Shown: one piece after another, positions 54,541 through 63,382 of the stretch
Numbering within the stretch: position 1 is the stretch's first letter
How the letters are laid out: every line of letters begins with the position of its first letter
Assembly (NCBI RefSeq): GCF_945906775.1
Contig: NZ_CAMDRE010000002.1
Span: 682,001-746,000, forward strand
From: Citrobacter sp. Marseille-Q6884
Lineage (GTDB): Bacteria; Pseudomonadota; Gammaproteobacteria; Enterobacterales; Enterobacteriaceae
Length of the DNA stretch: 64,000 bases
Direction: 5' to 3'
Notes under the pieces: model-generated
The model's database searches: none
What the model was told of the DNA's origin: nothing
Seen by the model: only the letters and a program-made list of their open reading frames with translations
Program-made: the position numbers and the translations under genes

Positions 54541-55164
54541 CTACCGCATATTCACAAAGATACCGTTGGTGACATTATCCGTAAGCCGGACAACGTGGTA
54601 GATAACCTGTTTATTATGCGTCTTGATCTTTCGTTTTATATTCCCCTTATGGGATGACACCGTTTTGGCTTTGATATTCATTTGGTCTGATATCTGTATT
54701 GTTCCCTGACCGTCCATCCACATTCGTAACATGCTGGACTCGGTCCGACTTAATGACAGAGTCGGCAGGTTCACATCCACAACAATATCCACTTCCTTTT
54801 TCAGAATATCGCCAAGAAGCTCATCCAGTGAATCAGGTTTAATCGATTTAGAACTGATCAGTAAATTTTTTCTTACTAAGAGATATTCATCAAAATGTAC
54901 GTTGGCAATGGCCATAAATACAATAAATAATGTACTGGGATGTTGATTAATGATTTGCTTTATTTGCTGACTGTTAGCGGGATCGTGGATGAAACAGTCC
55001 TCATTAATAAACACCACAGCGGGTTGAAGCGAGCCACAGGCGATGCTGAGTTCATCAACGGTTGAAATGTTGTTGATTTCCCTTTTTTTCACTCCCCGAC
55101 TTACCAAATACCCGGTCAGCCCTAGCCGGGTGTAACTGCATAAATCCATAATAATCGTTGACAT
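54541..55164 (-). CDS. rcsA: Capsule regulator RcsA
   Basis: RcsA binds DNA with RcsB to turn on colanic acid capsule genes; it is degraded by Lon in E. coli. The 207-residue protein has a receiver-like N-terminal half and a LuxR-type helix-turn-helix in the C-terminal third (LSRTESSMLRMWMDG ... NIKAKTVSSHKGNIKRKI). The start ATG at 55164 matches E. coli. It lies next to fliR as in K-12. Confidence 0.95.
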   Translation of the reverse strand: MSTIIMDLCSYTRLGLTGYLVSRGVKKREINNISTVDELSIACGSLQPAVVFINEDCFIHDPANSQQIKQIINQHPSTLFIVFMAIANVHFDEYLLVRKNLLISSKSIKPDSLDELLGDILKKEVDIVVDVNLPTLSLSRTESSMLRMWMDGQGTIQISDQMNIKAKTVSSHKGNIKRKIKTHNKQVIYHVVRLTDNVTNGIFVNMR

Positions 55165-55354
55165 GGCATACCCTCACTCAATGCGTAACGATAATTCCCC
55201 TTACCTGATTATTGCATCACAACTAAACGGAATAATAACGACCCAAGATGACGCTTTCGCTGTTTTCAGGCGAATTTACTATCCCGTAAAGTTGCGTATA
55301 ATTTGCCAGGAAACATCTTAAAGTAAAGTAAATGTTGCATTATGTGAGTGAGCG

Positions 55355-55406
55355 AAAAGCAAATAACCCACGAGAGGGTTATCCTGGTGAATGTTGTTGC
55401 TTTTTT
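55355..55406. other. Nested hairpin between rcsA and fliR
   Basis: Inner arms ataaccc (55363-55369) and gggttat (55376-55382) pair perfectly; outer aaaagcaa (55355-55362) and ttgctttt (55399-55406) can enclose them. T-runs on the plus strand follow the outer arm. It lies just beyond the fliR stop and could end the fliL-R message. Confidence 0.5.
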
Positions 55407-55441
55407 AATTTAAGACAATCCTTAGTAAAACAGGATAAACA

Positions 55442-56236
55442 TTAAGGACTATTATTTAATGGCATTTCGCTGACAATATCAGCCAGCAAATTAAAAATTT
55501 CGCTGAATAAACGCTCACAGAATGGCGCAATTAATGGCATGAGGGCCGCCATTAATGAAATACCCACAGTCAGGGTAAGTGGAAAGCCAATCACAAATAC
55601 AGACAGCTGAGGCGCCATTCGATTTAGCAACCCGAGCGCGAGGTTGAGGGTGAGTAACAGCGTCATCACCGGCAGAGCGAGCATAAGCCCGTTGAGGAAA
55701 ATTAAGCCACCTGCCCGGGCGAGGGCCAGGAACGCATTGCTGTTAACCGGATTACCGCCGATGGGGAGCGTATGAAACGTATCCACCAGCAGGGAAATCA
55801 GCCATAAATGCCCGTTGAAGGTCAAAAACAGCAGCATCGCCAGCATATCCATCAGGCGGGCGAGTACGGGCATATTCAGGCGGCTGCCGGGATCGAAGAA
55901 TGTCGCAAAGGAGAGACCCATTTGCAGGCCGATGAGTTCCCCGGCGGTACGGACTGCCGCAAACGCAAACTGCATGGTGAAACCTAATGCAATGCCGATC
56001 AGGATCTGTTGCAGGGCCAGCCATAATGCGCCGACGGAAAAGATCGGCACATCAACAGCGGGAAGCGATGGGGCGATAACGATGGTGATCATCAGCCCCA
56101 GTCCCAGTTTTACCCGTTTGGGAATGGCGCGCTCACTGAGAATTGGCGCGGTAGAGATCAGGGCGAGTATGCGCAGCAAAGGCCAGAAATAAAGGTTCAG
56201 CCAGTGGAGCCATTCAAGGCTGGTTACCTGCAGCAT
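55442..56236 (-). CDS. fliR: Flagellar export protein FliR
   Basis: FliR is an inner-membrane part of the flagellar type III export gate. The 264-residue protein has about six membrane segments and the family feature VRTAGELIGLQMGLSFA. The ATG at 56236 follows fliQ by eight bases. It is the last gene of the fliLMNOPQR operon. Confidence 0.95.
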   Translation of the reverse strand: MLQVTSLEWLHWLNLYFWPLLRILALISTAPILSERAIPKRVKLGLGLMITIVIAPSLPAVDVPIFSVGALWLALQQILIGIALGFTMQFAFAAVRTAGELIGLQMGLSFATFFDPGSRLNMPVLARLMDMLAMLLFLTFNGHLWLISLLVDTFHTLPIGGNPVNSNAFLALARAGGLIFLNGLMLALPVMTLLLTLNLALGLLNRMAPQLSVFVIGFPLTLTVGISLMAALMPLIAPFCERLFSEIFNLLADIVSEMPLNNSP

Positions 56237-56244
56237 CGCGTCAT

Positions 56245-56514
56245 CTACCCGATGATATAGGGTAAATTGCTGAACAGCGTACGCACGTAGTCCAGTAACA
56301 GGTTAAGCATCCACGGACCGGCAACGATGATGGCAATAAAGACGGCGACAATTTTGGGAATGAAGGATAGCGTCATTTCGTTAATCTGGGTCGCGGCCTG
56401 CAGGATACTGATAATCAGGCCGGTGACGAGAGCCACCAACAACAAAGGCGCGGCGAGGGCAAGGGCGACTTTCATCGCCTCTGTGCCCATCATCATGACC
56501 GATTCAGGTGTCAT
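56245..56514 (-). CDS. fliQ: Flagellar export protein FliQ
   Basis: FliQ is a small export-gate protein. The 89 residues begin MTPESVMMMGTEAMKVAL and hold two membrane segments (about 15-40 and 52-72). Nine bases separate it from fliP. Confidence 0.95.
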   Translation of the reverse strand: MTPESVMMMGTEAMKVALALAAPLLLVALVTGLIISILQAATQINEMTLSFIPKIVAVFIAIIVAGPWMLNLLLDYVRTLFSNLPYIIG

Positions 56515-56523
56515 TTTGCGTCC

Positions 56524-57261
56524 CTAACTGTAAAAGCTTTGCGCAAGCGAGCCGACAAGCAACTGCCAGCCGTCAACCAGCACAAACAGCATCAGCTTAA
56601 ACGGTAACGCAATGGTGGCGGGCGGCACCATCATCATCCCGAGTGCCATCAGCACGCTGGCGATGACCAGATCGATGATCAAAAAAGGAATGAAAATCGT
56701 AAATCCAATCTGAAAGGCCGTTTTCAGTTCGCTGGTGACATAAGCAGGCAGCAAAATGCGCATCGGTACCGCTTCCGGTCCCTGCAACGGACCGCTGTTT
56801 GCCAGGCGAGCAAACAGTGCCAGGTCAGCCTCACGGGTCTGACGGAGCATAAACTCACGCAATGGCTGAGCACCTTTCTCCATGGCTTCCTGCATGGTGA
56901 TCTTTTCTTCGCTGAAGGGCTGATAAGCATCGACATAGATTTTGTCGATCACCGGCGACATGATGAAAAAGGTCAAAAACAGCGCCAGACCGAGCAACAC
57001 CTGGTTCGGCGGTGCAGACGGGGTACCCAGCGCATTACGCAACAGCCCGAAAACAATGATGATGCGGGTGAAGCTGGTCATCATCAGCAAAATGGCGGGC
57101 AGGAACGTCAGCGACGTGATAAAGACCAGCGTCTGTACAGGCAACGACCAGCTTTGCCCACCGCCGGGAAGCGGCTGGCTTACTAAACCGGGGAGCTGGG
57201 CGAAGGCCGCAGGGCTTATCAACAGCAAACCTGACAGCGTAAGGGATAACAAACGGCGCAT
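56524..57261 (-). CDS. fliP: Flagellar export protein FliP
   Basis: FliP is the core of the export gate. The 245-residue protein has a cleavable signal peptide (to about residue 21), then LPVQTLVFITSLTFLPAI and TSFTRIIIVFGLLRNALGT, ending in a conserved membrane region (LMALGMMMVPPATIALPFKLMLF, in part). It shares its first base with the fliO stop. Confidence 0.96.
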   Translation of the reverse strand: MRRLLSLTLSGLLLISPAAFAQLPGLVSQPLPGGGQSWSLPVQTLVFITSLTFLPAILLMMTSFTRIIIVFGLLRNALGTPSAPPNQVLLGLALFLTFFIMSPVIDKIYVDAYQPFSEEKITMQEAMEKGAQPLREFMLRQTREADLALFARLANSGPLQGPEAVPMRILLPAYVTSELKTAFQIGFTIFIPFLIIDLVIASVLMALGMMMVPPATIALPFKLMLFVLVDGWQLLVGSLAQSFYS

Positions 57262-57635
57262 CAGGATCTCCCGGAACGCTTGAGCAAACTCTTCATCATG
57301 GCCTGGAAATCCGCAGGGGAGGCCGGTTCTTCTTCTGCAACGGCGGGTGCCGGGGGAAGGGTGTGCAGTACGTTAATCTGCGATGCTGTAACGCCAAGAA
57401 CCAGACGAGCATCCTCGACCTCAACAATCACCACGCGCTCACGCGGGCCTAATGACGTGCTGGCAGCCACTTTAAGCCCGCGCGTACGGGGGCCTCTGGG
57501 AGCAAATCCCAGACGTTTAATCACCCAGGCTGCCGCCAGGATCAACACAATGATCCCAAGCAGCGCACCGCTGACCTGCACCAATGGCGATCCGGGGAGA
57601 GCGGCTGGCTGAGAGACTGTGGCCTGGGTTTTCAT
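57261..57635 (-). CDS. fliO: Flagellar export protein FliO
   Basis: FliO assists FliP assembly. The 124-residue protein has one membrane segment (about 23-43) followed by a basic cytoplasmic part (STSLGPRERVVIVEV, LVLGVTASQINVLH). It follows fliN by two bases. Confidence 0.94.
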   Translation of the reverse strand: MKTQATVSQPAALPGSPLVQVSGALLGIIVLILAAAWVIKRLGFAPRGPRTRGLKVAASTSLGPRERVVIVEVEDARLVLGVTASQINVLHTLPPAPAVAEEEPASPADFQAMMKSLLKRSGRS

Positions 57636-57637
57636 CG

Positions 57638-58051
57638 TTAACGGCTCAGACGGCGCATACGTTCTGACGGCGTAATAATGTCAGTAATACGTACGCCGTA
57701 TTTATCCGCGACCACCACGACTTCACCCTGGGCAATCAGATAGCCGTTGATCAGAATATCCAACGGTTCTCCCGCCAGACCGTCTAACGCAACAACCGAA
57801 CCCTGCGTCAGGCGCAGCAGCTCTTTAATGGTCATCCGCGTGCGACCCAGTTCGACGGTCAGTTTGACCGGAATGTCCATGATCAGGTCGATATCCTGCA
57901 ATGCGCCGCTGACATCGCCGCCGCCTAACTGCTGGAATACCGCATCGGCCGCACTTTTGGTGGTCGTCGTTTTTTGCTCATTTAATGCGTCAGCCCACAG
58001 ATCGTCCAATGCGCCAGTGTTCTCATCGGACGGATTATTCATGTCACTCAT
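57638..58051 (-). CDS. fliN: Flagellar switch protein FliN
   Basis: FliN forms the C-ring with FliM and FliG and helps dock export cargo. The 137-residue protein ends in the SpoA-type domain (LIMDIPVKLTVELGRTRMTI, LNGYLIAQGEVVVVADKYGVRITDI, given in part). Its start overlaps fliM by four bases. Confidence 0.96.
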   Translation of the reverse strand: MSDMNNPSDENTGALDDLWADALNEQKTTTTKSAADAVFQQLGGGDVSGALQDIDLIMDIPVKLTVELGRTRMTIKELLRLTQGSVVALDGLAGEPLDILINGYLIAQGEVVVVADKYGVRITDIITPSERMRRLSR

Positions 58052-59052
58052 TTGGGCTGTTCCTCATTCAGCGAATTCAAAATCGGGTTTATCAAATGTT
58101 CTACGCGTAACGCGTACTGACCGTTCACGGTGCCGTATTGGCTGGTCAGCACAGGCACGCCGTCCACATGAGCAATAATGCGGTCGGGTTTTTCAATTGG
58201 CAGTACATCGCCGGGTTTCAGCTTTAAAATTTGAGAAAGTCGCAGCGGAATGTCGGCAAAATTCGCCACCAGTTCCAGCTCTGAATGCTGAACCTGACGC
58301 ACCAGGTTATTGCGCCAGTTCTGATCTTCATTACGTGAGTTTTCCAGCGGTGGGTTAACCAGCAGTTCACGCAGAGGCTCAATCATGCTGAAGGGCAGGC
58401 AGATGTTAAATTCACCGGTCAGGTTGCCAATTTCGACATGGAACGGTGTGTTCACCACGATATCGTTAGGCGATGTCGTGATATTGGTAAACTTCACCTG
58501 CATTTCAGAACGCACGTACTCCACTTCCAGCGGGTTGATCGCTTTCCAGGCATCGCTGTAGCTTTCCAGCGCCAGCTTCAGCATGCGGTTGATCACGCGC
58601 TGTTCAGTATGGGTAAATTCACGGCCTTCCACTTTGGTCGGGAAGCGACCATCACCACCGAAAAGGTTATCGACGGCGATAAACACCAGACTTGGCGAGA
58701 ACACCACCAGACCTGTCCCGCGTAGTGGTTTCAGGTGGATTAAGTTCAGGTTGGTCGGAACCGGCAAATTTCGTGCAAATTCGTGGTACGGCTGAATACG
58801 GATCGCACCCACGGTAATATCCGGGCTGCGGCGTAACAGGTTAAACAACCCCATTCGGAACTGGCGCGCGAAGCGCTCGTTAATGATCTCCAGCGCCTGT
58901 AAACGCTCACGTACCACGCGGCGCTGTGTATTGGGATCATAAGGACGAATGTCGCTTTCGCTTGCAATGCCGGAAACGGGTTCGTCTTTCGTTTCGCTAT
59001 CGCCGTTAAGCAATGCGTCGATTTCAGCCTGAGAAAGAATACTGTCGCCCAT
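58048..59052 (-). CDS. fliM: Flagellar switch protein FliM
   Basis: FliM binds CheY-P and sets rotation direction. The 334-residue protein starts with the CheY-binding peptide MGDSILSQAEIDALLNG, followed by the CheC-like middle domain and a C-terminal SpoA domain. I chose the ATG at 59052, which matches E. coli; a longer in-frame opening upstream lies inside fliL. Confidence 0.97.
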   Translation of the reverse strand: MGDSILSQAEIDALLNGDSETKDEPVSGIASESDIRPYDPNTQRRVVRERLQALEIINERFARQFRMGLFNLLRRSPDITVGAIRIQPYHEFARNLPVPTNLNLIHLKPLRGTGLVVFSPSLVFIAVDNLFGGDGRFPTKVEGREFTHTEQRVINRMLKLALESYSDAWKAINPLEVEYVRSEMQVKFTNITTSPNDIVVNTPFHVEIGNLTGEFNICLPFSMIEPLRELLVNPPLENSRNEDQNWRNNLVRQVQHSELELVANFADIPLRLSQILKLKPGDVLPIEKPDRIIAHVDGVPVLTSQYGTVNGQYALRVEHLINPILNSLNEEQPK

Positions 59053-59056
59053 GTCT

Positions 59057-59524
59057 TTACCGCAGAATAAAAGCTGTATAAAGAACGTCGGTGACAACCT
59101 GTTTCGGCTGACCAACAACGAGCGGCGTCGCGAGTGTCTCTTTGATGGCGGCAATCAGTTGTTGCTTGCCGTCTTCTGTCGCGAGTGTGGCGGCGTTCTG
59201 TCGGGAGAACAGCAGCAGCAAACGGCTGCGGACTTCGGGCAGGTATTCATTAAGACGCGCGCGCGTCGCTTCGTCTTTCATGCGTAGTGTGATGCCGATA
59301 TACAGTACGCGATCCGCATCACCCAGATTGACGGTAAACGTATCCAGTGCAAAGAAGACCGGGGCCGGCGGTGGGGCAGGTTCCGCTTTGACGCTGGCGG
59401 ATGGCTGCTGCTGCATGCGCCAGTAGCTATAACCCGCTGTTGCGCAGGCGGCGAGGGTAATTAATACCAGCAGAGGGATCCAAATTGCGCGTTTACTCTT
59501 TTTGTTCATCGCGGAGTCAGTCAT
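59057..59524 (-). CDS. fliL: Flagellar basal-body protein FliL
   Basis: FliL surrounds the stator near the motor. The 155-residue protein has one N-terminal membrane segment (about 13-33) and a periplasmic domain (FFALDTFTVNLGDADRVLY, RLNEYLPEVRSRLLLLF). I chose the ATG at 59524 (MTDSAMNKK) by match to E. coli. It is the first gene of fliLMNOPQR, 104 bases after fliK. Confidence 0.95.
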   Translation of the reverse strand: MTDSAMNKKSKRAIWIPLLVLITLAACATAGYSYWRMQQQPSASVKAEPAPPPAPVFFALDTFTVNLGDADRVLYIGITLRMKDEATRARLNEYLPEVRSRLLLLFSRQNAATLATEDGKQQLIAAIKETLATPLVVGQPKQVVTDVLYTAFILR

Positions 59525-59628
59525 CAGATACGGGCTTCCTGTTTCGGTACAGCTTATGGCCTGATTATCCCGTGTCCTGACCACAACAAAGCGTGGAAAA
59601 GACGCGGATAATCATGCTACCTCTGGCG

Positions 59629-60843
59629 TTAGGCGAAGATGTCTACCGCGCCATCACCGCGTGCCGCAGCGTGCAATGAGGCCGGTGTTGCCATCACGGC
59701 GTCATCTTCAGCGGCAAAAATATCGTGTCCCTGACTACGGCCAGTCTGTTGTTGTTGCGCAGAAGACTGCTGTTGACCCGCGAAACTTTCGCTGCTGATG
59801 CTGCTTTGCCCCAACTGAATCCCACTTTCAGCCAACTGAGTGCGCAGCATCGGTAACGCGGCTTCCAACGCGGCACGAACGTGGCTGTGCGGCGACACCA
59901 TTTGTAACTGCGCCAGGTTGTCATCCAGTTTGAGTGAAATCTGTACCTGACCCAGATCCTGCGGATGCAGTCGCAGTTCAGCACTTTGCTGACCCTGACG
60001 CGTGAATAAGGTGACGTGCTGGCTCAGCGATTGCTGCCATTCATGGCTTCCCAGCGGCGCGCTCAACACGGGAGCGGCTGTCGGCAGAGGCTGTGCGTGT
60101 GGCGAACTGCCAGCCAGCGGAGCGACTGCGATACCCGCAGTGGTAGGGGAAGGGGTGCTTTCAATCTCACTTCTGGCCGCAGCGGCCGCTGTCAACGGGG
60201 TGATTGTTGGATTGCCGGACGGATCTGCGCTACTGGTGTGCAGTGCAGCCTCGGTTTTGCCTTTTTTCACATCGCCTGGCGCGAGTTCGACGGCATTATC
60301 CGCAGCACCGCCGTGCGCCGTACCGCGTAAAAGCGCGGTCAATGCGCTATCCGCCGGTGCTGATGGGGTTTCTGCAACAGGTGTCACGATCTGCTGTCCT
60401 GGCAGCATGGCAAACAGCGCGCTCAGGCTGGCGAGATCCTCGTCGCTCAGAGTGGTGGTGTTTTCATCCTGTTGGGCGGTTTTGCCCAATGCTGTCAGCG
60501 CATTAAGCTTCGTCGATGGCGTCAGTGTTGACAGCAGTTGCTGTGCATCCGTCAGATCGGTCAGTGAGGCATCTGTCTGTGCCGCTTTTTGTGTCAGAAG
60601 GTCGGCTAATGTCGTGGCGTGTGCTGTATCGCCATTTTTTTGCAGCAACCCTTTTTGCAGTTTGCTGCCTGCCGCCTGTAAATCAGCCAGCGACAGCGGG
60701 GCATCTTTACTCTGAGCATCGCCCGCGCCTAATGCGCCAGCCAGTAGAGCCAAAAAATTCTCGGGTGAATCTACCGCTTTTCCTGACTGAAGACCTGCGG
60801 CTACGTCGGTGTCGGGGGTAATCAGTTGGGGCAAAGTAATCAT
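59629..60843 (-). CDS. fliK: Flagellar hook-length control protein FliK
   Basis: FliK measures the hook and switches export specificity. The 404-residue protein is close in length to Salmonella FliK (405) and longer than K-12 FliK (375). The N-terminal part is Ala/Thr/Asp-rich and variable; the conserved C-terminal switch domain is seen around SHEWQQSLSQHVTLFTRQGQQ and LRLHPQDLGQVQISLKL. It overlaps fliJ by four bases. Confidence 0.95.
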   Translation of the reverse strand: MITLPQLITPDTDVAAGLQSGKAVDSPENFLALLAGALGAGDAQSKDAPLSLADLQAAGSKLQKGLLQKNGDTAHATTLADLLTQKAAQTDASLTDLTDAQQLLSTLTPSTKLNALTALGKTAQQDENTTTLSDEDLASLSALFAMLPGQQIVTPVAETPSAPADSALTALLRGTAHGGAADNAVELAPGDVKKGKTEAALHTSSADPSGNPTITPLTAAAAARSEIESTPSPTTAGIAVAPLAGSSPHAQPLPTAAPVLSAPLGSHEWQQSLSQHVTLFTRQGQQSAELRLHPQDLGQVQISLKLDDNLAQLQMVSPHSHVRAALEAALPMLRTQLAESGIQLGQSSISSESFAGQQQSSAQQQQTGRSQGHDIFAAEDDAVMATPASLHAAARGDGAVDIFA

Positions 60844-61283
60844 TCGGGTTTCCTCATAGCTGCGCGCTGAGCAAATTCATCCATTTTCTTCTGATCCAGG
60901 CGGTTTTCAGCCAGTAAAGCCGCCGTCGTTTGTCTGTCCTGCAGGGTCTGCCACGCCTGAAGCCGTTGCTTTTTATCGCGCCAGCTGCTCAGCGCCTGGT
61001 CAACTTTCTGCGTCCACTGGTTAAGCTGTTGGCGGTGCTGCTCAATGGCTTTTTCCAGCGTCTGAATAAATTGCTGGTAGTTAAGCCAGCGGTTACTGGT
61101 AATTCCCTGACCCATATCGCTGTTGAGATTGGTGCGGTACTCATGCTGATAGTCGATCAGCATCTTTAACTGTTCTTCTGCCTGCTGACAGCCACGACGC
61201 ATTTCTCCCAACAGAATCGCGGCGTCATCGACCTCTTTTTCCGCCAGATCTTTCAGTGTGGCCAGCGCACCATGTTGTGCCAT
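60840..61283 (-). CDS. fliJ: Flagellar export chaperone FliJ
   Basis: FliJ is the coiled-coil stalk protein of the export ATPase. The 147 residues are almost entirely alpha-helical with many Gln, Glu and Lys (ALATLKDLAEKEVDDAAI). It follows fliI by 21 bases. Confidence 0.95.
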   Translation of the reverse strand: MAQHGALATLKDLAEKEVDDAAILLGEMRRGCQQAEEQLKMLIDYQHEYRTNLNSDMGQGITSNRWLNYQQFIQTLEKAIEQHRQQLNQWTQKVDQALSSWRDKKQRLQAWQTLQDRQTTAALLAENRLDQKKMDEFAQRAAMRKPE

Positions 61284-61304
61284 GACTTATGCTCTCCTGC
61301 TTTA

Positions 61305-62675
61305 TCACGCCCCAGGGAAAATCAGCTCCAACGCCTGCAGAGAGTCTTCCCAGTCAGCGCGCTCAAAGATGCCTTGCTGCAAAAAGGCTTCCAGTTGCGG
61401 CCACAACGCGATGGCTTTATCCAGCATCGGGTCACTGCCTTTGGCATATGCTCCCACGCTGACTAAGTCACGGTTACGCTGGAAACTGGACAGCAGCTGT
61501 TTAAAATTACGCACCCGCGTGTAGTGCTTTTCACTGATAAGCGACGTCATTGCGCGGCTGATGGATGCTTCAATATCAATGGCCGGATAGTGGCCAGCTT
61601 CGGCGAGATGACGTGACAGCACGATGTGTCCGTCCAGAATCGCACGGGCAGAGTCCGCGATCGGATCCTGCTGATCATCACCCTCGGTCAGTACGGTATA
61701 AAACGCGGTCACTGACCCGCCGCCATGAATCCCGTTCCCGGCGCGTTCGACCAGCGCGGGTAATTTGGCAAACACTGACGGTGGATAACCTTTGGTTGCA
61801 GGCGGTTCACCGATAGCGAGAGCAATTTCGCGCTGTGCCATCGCGTAGCGGGTGAGGGAATCCATAATCAACAGGACGTGTTGCCCGCGATCGCGAAAAT
61901 CTTCGGCAATGCGTGTGGCATAGGCCGCTCCCTGCATACGTAACAGCGGTGAGACATCAGCCGGAGCGGCAATCACCACGGAACGTGCGCGACCCTCGGT
62001 GCCGAGAATGTTTTCGATAAAGTCTTTCACTTCACGACCACGTTCGCCGATCAGTCCGACGACGATGACATCGGCCTGGGTGTAACGCGCCATCATGCCG
62101 AGCAGGACGCTTTTACCGACGCCTGAACCGGCGAAAAGCCCCATACGCTGGCCACGACCAACGGTGAGCAGCGCATTGATCGGGCGTACCCCGGTATCCA
62201 GCACGTGCTCAATGGCGGTTCGTTGCAAGGGGTTAAACGGCGGCGTAATTAACGCCCCGGTTTCGGTGGTATCGGGGGCGGGCAGACCGTCGAGCGGTTT
62301 ACCGCTGCCGTCGAGCACGCGTCCAAGCAGGGCCGGACCCAGCGGTAATTGTTTCCCGCTTTGCAGACCTTCTCCGGCCATGTTTTTGGCGTAAACGCGC
62401 GCGCCGGGCAGCACGCCTTCAACTTCTTCGAGCGGCATCAGAAACAGGCGTTGACCGTTAAAGCCCACCACTTCACTTTCGACTTCCTGGGTTTCGTTAC
62501 CTTCCTGGCGTTCAATCACGCAGGTTGCGCCCAACGGCAGTTGTAAGCCGGTCGCTTCCAGTACCAGCCCCGTTGCGCGGGTCAGGCGTCCGTAGCGGCG
62601 GACTGACGGAAGCAGCGACATTTTCTCTTCGAAGTTATCCAGCGTGTTGAGCCAGCGAGTCAGGCGAGTGGTCAT
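61305..62675 (-). CDS. fliI: Flagellar export ATPase FliI
   Basis: FliI is the F1-beta-like ATPase of flagellar export. The 456-residue protein has the P-loop AGSGVGKS (182-189), the Walker B region VLLIMDSLTRYAMAQREIALA (in part) and GGGSVTAFYTVLTEGDD. It starts where fliH ends, sharing one base. Confidence 0.97.
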   Translation of the reverse strand: MTTRLTRWLNTLDNFEEKMSLLPSVRRYGRLTRATGLVLEATGLQLPLGATCVIERQEGNETQEVESEVVGFNGQRLFLMPLEEVEGVLPGARVYAKNMAGEGLQSGKQLPLGPALLGRVLDGSGKPLDGLPAPDTTETGALITPPFNPLQRTAIEHVLDTGVRPINALLTVGRGQRMGLFAGSGVGKSVLLGMMARYTQADVIVVGLIGERGREVKDFIENILGTEGRARSVVIAAPADVSPLLRMQGAAYATRIAEDFRDRGQHVLLIMDSLTRYAMAQREIALAIGEPPATKGYPPSVFAKLPALVERAGNGIHGGGSVTAFYTVLTEGDDQQDPIADSARAILDGHIVLSRHLAEAGHYPAIDIEASISRAMTSLISEKHYTRVRNFKQLLSSFQRNRDLVSVGAYAKGSDPMLDKAIALWPQLEAFLQQGIFERADWEDSLQALELIFPGA

Positions 62676-63382
62676 TACACAACTCCTGGTGCGGCCAGGC
62701 GGCAGAGCTCTTGCCAGCGCGTTGCTACGCTGGCATCCAGATCGCCTTCGTCAGCCGAGACTTTACACCCGCCGTGATGCAGCGTGGGATCGCCGCGCAA
62801 CCGCCAGCCGTGCAGACTCAGAGTCGCCCCCAGCATTTCTTCGACACGCTGAAGATCGTCCGGGTGCACGCGCAACTGCGGCTTACCGCTAAACAGCGGC
62901 TCCTGTTGTAACAACTGTTGGATTTGCTTAATCAGCGCAGCGTTATCCACGATAGGCGTCTGACCGATCACCTGACGCGCGGCTTCCAGCGCCATTTGCA
63001 TCAGACGCGAGGCGATCACGCTGTCGAGGGCATCCAGCGTATTTTGAAATTCGCTCACCAGTTGCTGCATGCGCGCGTGAATGGGCGCATGCTGCGCGCG
63101 CGCCTGGCTCTGACCCTGTTCCAGGCCCTGTGCCAAACCCTCCTGATAACCTTGGTCATGTCCTTTTTGACGACCTTCCGCCAGACCCGCGTTATAGCCT
63201 TGTTCGTGCGCCTGGAGCTGCAACTGCGCAAGTTGTTGTTCAAGTTGTTGTTCTGCAGACAGTTGCGGTTCTTCTGCGTCGTCGGTTAACGGCGTTGTGC
63301 TGTCATCGGCCAGAACGAACTCTGCCATGGGTGGCGCGAGGTCGTCCGGCGTCCAGACTTTCCACGGCAGTTCGTTAGACAT
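62675..63382 (-). CDS. fliH: Flagellar export regulator FliH
   Basis: FliH binds and holds FliI. The 235-residue protein starts MSNELPWKVWTPDDLAPP and has a glutamine/glycine-rich coiled middle with GxxxG-like repeats (AEGRQKGHDQGYQEGLAQG), typical of the family. It overlaps fliG by eight bases. Confidence 0.96.
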   Translation of the reverse strand: MSNELPWKVWTPDDLAPPMAEFVLADDSTTPLTDDAEEPQLSAEQQLEQQLAQLQLQAHEQGYNAGLAEGRQKGHDQGYQEGLAQGLEQGQSQARAQHAPIHARMQQLVSEFQNTLDALDSVIASRLMQMALEAARQVIGQTPIVDNAALIKQIQQLLQQEPLFSGKPQLRVHPDDLQRVEEMLGATLSLHGWRLRGDPTLHHGGCKVSADEGDLDASVATRWQELCRLAAPGVV